A stretch of 64,000 nucleotides of DNA from Diospyros lotus (taxonomy: Eukaryota > Streptophyta > Magnoliopsida > Ericales > Ebenaceae). The position numbers were made by a program, and so were the translations under genes. Location: the NCBI RefSeq assembly GCF_014633365.1, contig NC_068347.1, positions 15,956,433 through 16,020,432 on the forward strand. The letters run 5' to 3'. The notes beneath the pieces were generated by a model that saw nothing but the letters and a program-made list of their open reading frames with translations, had not been told where the DNA came from and did no database searches. Shown here piece after piece: positions 49,301 through 58,300 of this stretch. The first letter of the stretch is position 1, and each line of letters begins with the position of its first letter.

Positions 49301-52300
49301 GGCAAACTGCTTCATTCGATTTTGTGCATTAGTTAACTCTTTCTTTAGGGTGTGCACCATCTGCTGCATCTAAGCCGAATAATTGTCCACTGTAGCCACT
49401 AAGTTATGGCTTCCACCCATTGGTAATGAAGGAGGTTTGTACCCGAAGAGCGCTTCAAACGGTGTCATTTTCAGGGAGGAATGATGGCTGGTGTTGTACC
49501 ACCATTGTGCCAAAGAAAGCCATTTATGCCACCCGGTAGGATGCATTAAGCACACACACCTTAAATAAGTTTCTAGGCATTGATTGATTGATCCTCTCAA
49601 TCTGCTCATCCATCTTCGAATAATAGGAGGAAGACATGTGTAGCTGAGTTCTTAGGGACTTCATGAGTTCTTTACAAAGTAAACTTGTGAAAAGTTTGTC
49701 CCTATCTAAAATAATTACCTAAGGTAGCCCATATAACTTGCCCACTTGATCTAGAAACACCCTAGCCACCTCTTATGTGGTGAAGGGATGAGATAGATAT
49801 ACTTCGTTAGCCGATCAACCACCACCAATACACAGTCTCTTCCTTCTAATTTTGGCAAGCTCTCTACAAAATCCATGCTGATATTGGTCCATGCCTGATC
49901 AAGTATGGGTAGAGGTTACAACATCCTCGAAGGGTGGATGTTTTCATGTTTACACTTGTTGCAAGTGTCACAGCCCTTCACATATTCTCTTAATGCCTTT
50001 TTTAATCCTTGCCAGTAAAATAGTTGTTTAATCCCGCCATAAGTATTTTGCACACTTGAATGACCTCCAACAAGAGAGTCATGTAGTGCTACCAATACCT
50101 CTTTCTTGAGGGATTCATCCTCCCCAATCACCATTTTCTCCCTGTATCGTAACAGTCCATTCTTCAGTGTATATCCAGGTCTACTAGCTGGGTCAATAGT
50201 AAGCTGCTCCATAAGCTCCTTGGTCCACTCTCCCTTATCACAGCTGGATGTTACTTCTAGGAACCAATTAGGCGTAAGGGAAGTAATAGCAACTAAAGCT
50301 CCTTCTTCCAAGCATCGAGAGAGAGCATCGACTACTTTGTTCTCTTAACCTTTCTTGTATTAAATGACATAATCTAGCCCCATTAGTTTTGGCGTACCTT
50401 TTCTTTGGAGATGTGTATGAAGTTTTTGCTACAACAGAAACTTTAGGCTCTCATGATCAGTCCTTATGATGAACCTTCCCCATTCAAGGTAATGTCTCCA
50501 CTTCTTTACTATTATTAGAACAAACAAAAATTCCTTATCATATACACTGAGACCCAAATGTTTAGGGGCCAATGCCTGGCTGATAAAAGCTAGGGGTCTG
50601 GCCCCCTGCATCAGAACTACCCCCACCCCACAATTACTTGCATCTATCTCCAATACAAATGGTTGAATTAAATCTGGGAGACTTAATATAAGGACCTCAC
50701 TCATGGCTATTTTCAGTATTCCAAAAGCTTCCTCTGCCCTCCCCCCCCATGGAATCCTTCCTTTTTCAACAACTTTGTCAATGGTTTACTGATGATGCCA
50801 TAGTCCTTTACAAACCTTCAGTAATACTCAGTAAGGCCCAAGAATCACCTCAGGGCTTTCACATTAGCAAGTCTTGGCCAAACAATCATGGATGGTACCT
50901 TTTGGGGGTATGTGCTTACTCTTGCCCCTGAAATAATGTGGCCAAGATACTCCACTTAGGTTTGTGCAAATACACATTTAGACTTCTTGATGTACATCTT
51001 ATTGAACCTGAGGACTTGTAGAGTGGTCCTTAAGTGCTCTAAGTGTTTGGAGAAAGTAGGGTTGTGCACTAGGATATCATCAAAGAATACCAAAATAAAT
51101 TGGCATAGGTAAGGTTCAAATATTTGGTTCATGAGGGCTTGAAAGGTTGCTGGGGTGTTGGTCAATTTGAAGGGCATTGCCAAGAATTCGTAATGCCCTT
51201 GATGGGTTCTAAATGTAGTTTTGTGGGTATCATTAGGGTGCTTACAGATGTGATGATATTCTGATTGGAGGTCAAGTTTAGAGAAGATTTTGGCTCCATG
51301 TAATTCATCTAATAAGTCCTCAATAATTGGTATAGGGAATTTATTCTTTATTGTTAGGGAATTGAGTTGGCGGTAATCAACACAGAATCACCAACTGCCA
51401 TATATATATATATATTTTACTAAGAGTAAGGGAGAGGCATAAGGACTGATACTTGGTCGAATGATAGACATGTGCAGGATGTCTTTGATCATTCATTCAA
51501 TTTCAGTTTTCGGTTTTGGGGGTATTTGTAGGAACAAAGGTTAACTGGCTTAGAATTGGGTTTTAAGTTGATGGTGTGGTCTATTGGTCTTTGAGGTGGT
51601 AGAGCCTTAGGTTTCTCAAACAAGTCCCCAAATTTAGCTAAGAGTAAATCAAGAGAGTCTTGTTGGTTTACCTCCCAAGGAGTTTGTGCCAAGTCCTTAG
51701 AATTTAACATGAGCTTCCCATCATCCTTTGTTTTTTCCTTCAGTTCAATAGCATGTACAAAAAAAAGCTAGGCCACTTGTGTCCATTTGCTCTTGAACAA
51801 TTTGTGCAACCTCTTGCCTGTGATTAACTTACCGGTTCTTGTCTTAGCATTGCTAGTTAGGGTCATTCTCCTCCCTCATTTTTCGAAGCTCACTTCCATC
51901 TTATTAAAGTCAAAACAGATTGGACTGACTTCTCTCATCCAGTCCACCCCTAAGATCATATCACATCCCCCCAACTTCAGTAAACATATAGATCAGCCTC
52001 AAAATCTTCCCCTTGCGTCTGCCAACAAAATCCTACACATGCATATTTACACAGTGCTTTTTGGCCATTGGCTACCGTGATTGATAAGGGATGAGTCATT
52101 GTTAGGCTGCATTTCAACTTCTTGGTCTTCTTGGTTGTCTCTTCATCTTGGAAGCTATGAGTGCTTCTGCTGTCAATAAGTATCATCAAACTACTCTCTT
52201 ACTCTCCTTTCCACCTTTATGATCTTATTGGTGGTCACTCCCCTTAAGGTGTGTAAAGAAATCTCCACCTCCTCTTTTCCTTCTTCACCTTTATTGGATT

Positions 52301-55300
52301 CCTCCTCTTCTTCCCCATCATCTTCTTCATTTCCTGCCAACAATAGCAATTGATGTTTACATTGATGCCCTGGAGAGTACTTATCTCCGCATCTGAAGTA
52401 GAGGCCTACTAGCCTCCTCTGCTTTATCAGCTTTCCTGCGAATGGTTGTGAGGGTGCTGGGAGTGCCAACCCCTTGTCACGTTGTCCCAGTGTTCCTCCA
52501 TTTTTACTCCACCCTCGGCTACTTTGTTGTAAGGGCATCACCTGCCATCCATTGTTCACTCCCTTCTACTTCATTAGTGCCTCTACAGTTAACTCTTGTA
52601 GTTTTGCACTCTCTGCAGCTTATTAGACTGTCTAGGCTGAAACATCTTAATGGTGGAGCATAATTCTTCGTTTAAGTTGTTAATGAAGCTTGACACGAAG
52701 TATCCCTCCATAAGGATGGGATTTGAGATTAACATGAGAGCCTTCAACTACTCAAATCTCTGTTGATAAGCTTGTACAGATCCCTCCTGCCTCAACTTAT
52801 TAAACTCCTCCACCACATCTAATATTCCTCTTTCACCAAACCGCTCATAGAGGCCCTCCACAAATTCCCCCCAAGAGCACTCCTCTTTTACTCCACTCCA
52901 GCCTTGGTACCATGCGTCTCCCACGTTATTCAAATAAGTAGCCTTTAATGTCACCTTTTATTGTTCAGCCACACTATAGAGGCTGATCATCCTTTTGCAT
53001 AGCCTCACCCACCACCTTGGGTTATGGCCATCGAATAGGGGGATCTCCATCTTGGGCATAGGAAAATCGATCTGATTTGATCTAGTTATGTTGCCTTGCC
53101 TCCTGACTCCTACTTTCTTCTCTATCTCCTGATGTCCTGTCTCCAATTCAGCAGATCCTTCAGATATGAAGTTTCCTCCCTGGCCATTCAAGATTGGCTC
53201 AGATCTCTCCCTAGGAGGAAATTCAGGCGAGATTCTTACTTGAGTTTGGCGCGAGAGCATTAATATGAATTGCTGCATCTGTTCCGTGAGAGCTTGACCT
53301 TGCCCTCTCTTTTGATCCTCCAGCCTAGTAGTTTGCGCTCTGCTCTCTTCGCGCCACAAATTCACATCTCCATCGATCCTCCTCTCCACTGAATTCTCAA
53401 ACGCCCCCATACGGTTCTGCATCTCTGCCATCTTCGTTGTCACCTGTTGGAGTCGCACCTCCATCTGCTTCATACTAGTTTCATCCGCCATAACCCACTT
53501 CGAAGTCTCCTCCAATTGCCCAGAACTTGTTCTGATACCAAATTGTCAAAATTCAATTCTAACAAAGGGAATTCTCTCGCAATTCAATGGAGAATTGCGC
53601 AGGAATTGGTGAAACAGAGAGGGAGAGGAAAGAGTAGAAAGTCAGAGAGAGAGAGAGAATTGAGAGAGAAAAAGAGATCGAGAGAATTGAGAGAGGAAAT
53701 AGAGTCAATTGTATTCCAATCATGCCTCTAAGGGCTGCAGAGGTTGGCTTATATACCAATCCTTGATGCCAACATTTGAATTATATTTTGCAATCTTCTA
53801 TAACTACCTTCTATCCCTTATTACAATAATACCCTGATGCTCCCCTTATATCTTCCCGCCTTATTAACCGACCTAGTGGTCACGTGACACTGCCAAACCT
53901 AGATGGATTGTAGCAACGATGCTTGTCTTTTTCTTTATTTTATATTTTTAGTTTTTCCTTTAATTAGAGTGAGATTAGATCTAAATTTGTCTTAATCATA
54001 TTTAATTGATGGTGTTATTGATAGAAGGGATGTTCTGGCGATTTAAATAGAGTATAGGGACTAATTTGGCCAAAAACAAACCATGGGAGGTGTTTGAGTG
54101 AAAAGCCTAAACCACAAGGCATTTACAAGAAAAATTTACCTTTTAATTTTTGGTGTACAATGATTGTTAGTCTGTTTTGGTCTTCAATTTTGTTGCTAAC
54201 TGGATTTGGGTTGCCTGGATCTTAGACAAAGATGCATATATGTGATGTCCCTACACTTTTTTGTGTGAAGTGGCATATTTGGTGTGACAGAAGCAAAAGA
54301 GCTTTTGGGGTTTTTGGAGGATTTTATTTAGTTTGAAGGGGACTATTGTGACTCCTAACTCCTGCCCTAGGGTCACTGCAGGTGATTGATCACCTTCTAA
54401 CCTTGGGAAAATATCCAAAGTTACTATGGCATGTCATTGGACTATTAAAAATTGTATTTTCCCTATTTTTTTACTCATTAGTAATTTAATTAAACATAGT
54501 CCAACAAGCTCTAATTAATTCCTAAAGAGACACATCTTCACTACCCAAGTGTTAGAAATAAAGAGGAAGATGAGTTCATGACCTCATGATCAATTGGGGT
54601 TGACCCCACAAACATTCAACAAGATCACACACCATGATACCCCTAACCATGGGTAAGAAGCATTTGAATTCAACATCCTTTATCTTGGTTCCTTGCACGT
54701 TCATGTTAAACATACTTAATAACATGGCACATATCATTCCTATTATCCACATCATGAGAGCCATTACATACATTGCTATTACAAAACATGTCTAGTTACT
54801 TACAAAACATAGAAATCATGTTACATTTTCGTCGTGAACTTCTCAAAAAACCAAAGCAGGTTTAATTCTTGATTAAACCCTCCCCCTTATTTTTTTTTTT
54901 TTTTTGATCAAGATGTAAATATGTCTAAAGATCAAAATGTACAGTATACTCTGGGCATACCCGGGACAAAGAAAAACACCAAGACTATAGCCCTTGAGCA
55001 AGATACTCGTACTGGATTAAAACATGGGGATACAAAGAAAACATAGCTCTGTATACAAAGGTTTTAATCCTATAGGAAATGCTCTCACAACAAGGTTTAA
55101 CATTCTCAAAAACAACACGATTTCTAGCTTCCCAAATGTGGTAGACCGTGGCTGCCAAAGCCATCCTTTTAACTCGGCTCAGCCAGGAAGATCCTTTAGC
55201 TTGATGCTGCATCCACTTTAACGCCCTTGGCAGCGAAGACATAGCACGAGCAAGGCCAAGCCAAGTCTTGATTGAGCTCCAAATGTCCAAGCTAACCTGA

Positions 55301-58300
55301 CACTGAAAGAAAATATGACCTACAGACTCATCAGCAACACCTCACATTGGGCATGAACGATCAATATAAAGGAACAAAAGCTTATCCTTCGTGAGAATTT
55401 TTGCCTTGGCACACAACCACAAAATGAAAGCATGTTTGGGAATAAGGTTGGACTTCCACACCACTAAAGCCCACATAGCTCTCTGCCCCTTGGGCCTAAA
55501 ATAATCATACATTGCCTTGGTGCTAAAGGACCCACTTTTGTTCCACCCTTCAAAAATAGACAATGCACCATTGAGGGAACCTCCATCCTGTAATAGAGTG
55601 TCCTTGATACTCAACAACTTTTTGAATAAAGAGGAATCATCCTCTCTATGCTCCCTCTCCCATATGGATGCTGCCCCTAAATACTGATGGCCTATTCATT
55701 TCACCCAAAGAGAGTCCTTCTTGGAGTGAATGTTCCATAATAATTTGGATAGCAGCCCAGTGTTCCAGCTTCTAAGATCTCTGAGACCCAACCACCTTCA
55801 GACTTCGGCATGCACACAGACCTCCAAGGAACCAATGAGAACTTAGAATTCCATAAGAAGAGCCTACACAACTGAGCTATATTATCAATCACAGCACTAG
55901 GAACATTGAGGATCGAAAGCCAATGAACATTGGCATGTTGAATGTGCACTAATGAACATTGCTACTCAGTAAGGTTTTAAAAATCATTTTCATGCATGCT
56001 ATGCCATGAAATGCAACACTTGCTTGTTAGCTGATTATTCTCACTGTATATAATTGAGAGGGCCCTGGAGCCACTGTGGATTCTTTTCATCCTTGCACCA
56101 CACAGAGTATAAACAGTCAACCTTAACCTCGAGTCTACCAAGTGACTCTCTATGGCCATAGAAAGCTTTAGAAATCTAACTTTAATGCATACAAGCTGGA
56201 AATTAGAGCATGAACCATTTAACTAACTATGCAAATTTATGCATGCTTTTAAAACTGAGAATGCAAGTAAACCCTTACCCCTTTCTTTTGTCCAGGTTAG
56301 CCAAGCAACCCATTGACTCCTTTTCCTTTCCTGGAGGGAGTTGAGTGAAGTTCTTCAAGTGGGCATTTCCCTTAGCTTTTAGTAGTCACCAACTGATTAG
56401 AGCTTCAGCCAAACAAATTCCTCTCAGTTTCTTTTATTTCTCTTTTGGTCTAGCCCTCAATTACAACAAAGAAAATGAGACATGCCAAAGCTTTTTAATT
56501 GCAACGAAAATCTAAATTTATAGCCCCACTAACTCGGTTACCGTCTCACAGCCTAACAAAATGATGACTTGTCACCTCATTTTCATTCTTTAATTCTCCA
56601 AGGACCCCTCCTACTTGGCTTATCAAGTTGTGCCACCATATAGCTTGGCTATAAGAATGCAAGAGTTAAGCTTTCAGTCTATATATGCTCAAGGATACTA
56701 AAATCACTTGAAGTTTGTCTCACGAGCAAGTCATGCACAATGGTCACCACTTGGTTTAAATATCTTTGTTTATCTACCTTGAACACTATTTTCCTTAAAT
56801 AATAATATTTAATCTCTTTTCAGCTCAATTTGTGATCCATAATTCTCCTTGGATCCCCAACTGCTTTAGGGTCACCAAGTAATTGTCTCCTACACCTTAC
56901 TTAACAACCCTTGTCAAATTTTTCAAGCATACCTCGTGAATTTTCTGTATTCTGATGCTACATCAGTATCTCCTATGATTCATTTAGTTCAACCATTTTT
57001 CAACTTGAACATATCCTTGGGCTTTTTATAGAAATCTTGACATGTCCTGAGACTTAACTAGCTTACCCCTCATTCCTTTTAACTCATTTCTCCTTGATAA
57101 CTTGATTATTCCCAATTGAGGCAATTAATTGAATTAATTTTCTAAAATTCACAAATAAATTCTTTAGATGTGAATTTCAGCCAATAATAATATATTTAGA
57201 AGCACTGTGTAATACAAGGTATTACATCTATTCTCATTTTCCTCCGTGTTTCTTCTTTTTGGTTGGTTTTCAAATTGTATCTCCTTTTGTGTTCTTCCTT
57301 TTTGTTTAGTGTTTGGGTGACTTCACCTGGTGGCTGCTTGAGTGAGCCACCAGGTGAAGTTAGTTTTTGGGTGTCTCTTTAAATCGCAGTTTCCTCTTTT
57401 CATGTAGTTATGAAAAAAAAAAAAAATGAAGTTTTGGAAGCTGGTGGCTGCTTGAGTGAGCCTGTATGCAATGCAAGTGCGTTTGTTTACTAGTTTCCCA
57501 AGCTGTGGATGAATATGTGCTTTTCTTACCAGCTTTTGTTCACAGGAAGGGCATGTGGACAAGCAAAACCAATTACTTATTTATTTGCTAGTGGGCCCCT
57601 TTGAAATTTTAGGTTCAAGGACATCTTTATGTGTGTGTTTTGGGATTTCATAATTCACATTCTGGCTGAGTCATGTCTACTATTATTGAATGGATATCCT
57701 ACATTACTGTTCTAATAATTGATGAGCAGACTTGTTATACGGGAAATTATTAAGAAGCAACAAAATTATTGATATGTGCTATAGAAAAATTGCTGGAGGA
57801 TTGATTTGATTGCTTGAACATAACTTTTTTGGCCATATTTGCAGGGGACTATAGCCCTCAGCACCTGTTAGAAATGATAGCGTTGCATTTAGATGCCACC
57901 TATCCAGAATGCAATATATGGAGAGAGTTTGCGTCTTGCTTTCTCAAGATTTATAGCTGCGAAGAAGATCGACTGTCAATGTGCCTGGATGGAAAAGAAG
58001 GCATAAATAAGCAACGATGTTCTGTTCGTTTCAATAGGATTCCTGAAATATTTACCCAGGGAATTTCTGGGAAGACTTGGAGGTTTCGTTGCAGATGGTG
58101 GCTAACACGTCACTTCAGCCTGAACATTATCAAGTCAGAAATTGAAGCAGGTATTCTTATTGGTAATTTAATGTACTTTTCGGGCACAACCTTTGATGAT
58201 GACCTACTCAACTTAAAACATACATTCATCTACTGATATGCAGTCTTTTCTCCTCCTAATTGATGCAGGCGATTTGCAACTCCTGACTTACAAAGCAGCC

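Larger units (their letters stand above)
43250..53889 (-). mobile_element. Ty3/gypsy chromovirus-type retrotransposon (gypsy A)
   Basis: On the minus strand: 5' LTR 53544-53889, primer-binding site at about 53531-53541 (plus-strand TCTGATACCAA), gag 52191-53515, pol 48871-52190, polypurine tract about 48832-48841, and a 3' LTR split into 43250-43557 and 48770-48831 by gypsy B. Target duplication is CTACC/CTGCC (4 of 5). Domain order is gypsy type with a chromodomain-like end. Many stops and frameshifts make it inactive. Sequence is related to gypsy B and C but not closest. Confidence 0.85.
40349..54141. mobile_element. MULE-type element with roughly 110-bp inverted ends, split by LTR elements
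   Basis: A perfect 9-bp duplication TTTAATTTT (40340-40348, 54142-54150) and long inverted ends are seen. Left arm (40349-40463) reads CACCCCCCCGTGATTTGAG, GCTCAAACAACCCCTATGG and a CCAAGCCAATCCTTGTACTT block. The right arm (about 54020-54141) gives the same blocks on the opposite strand. 9-bp duplications and long inverted ends are the MULE signature. Removing the solo LTR and gypsy A leaves about 0.83 kb without transposase, so it is a non-autonomous MULE. Its interior (42782-43249) contains GC-rich sequence that might be a captured gene fragment. Confidence 0.78.
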
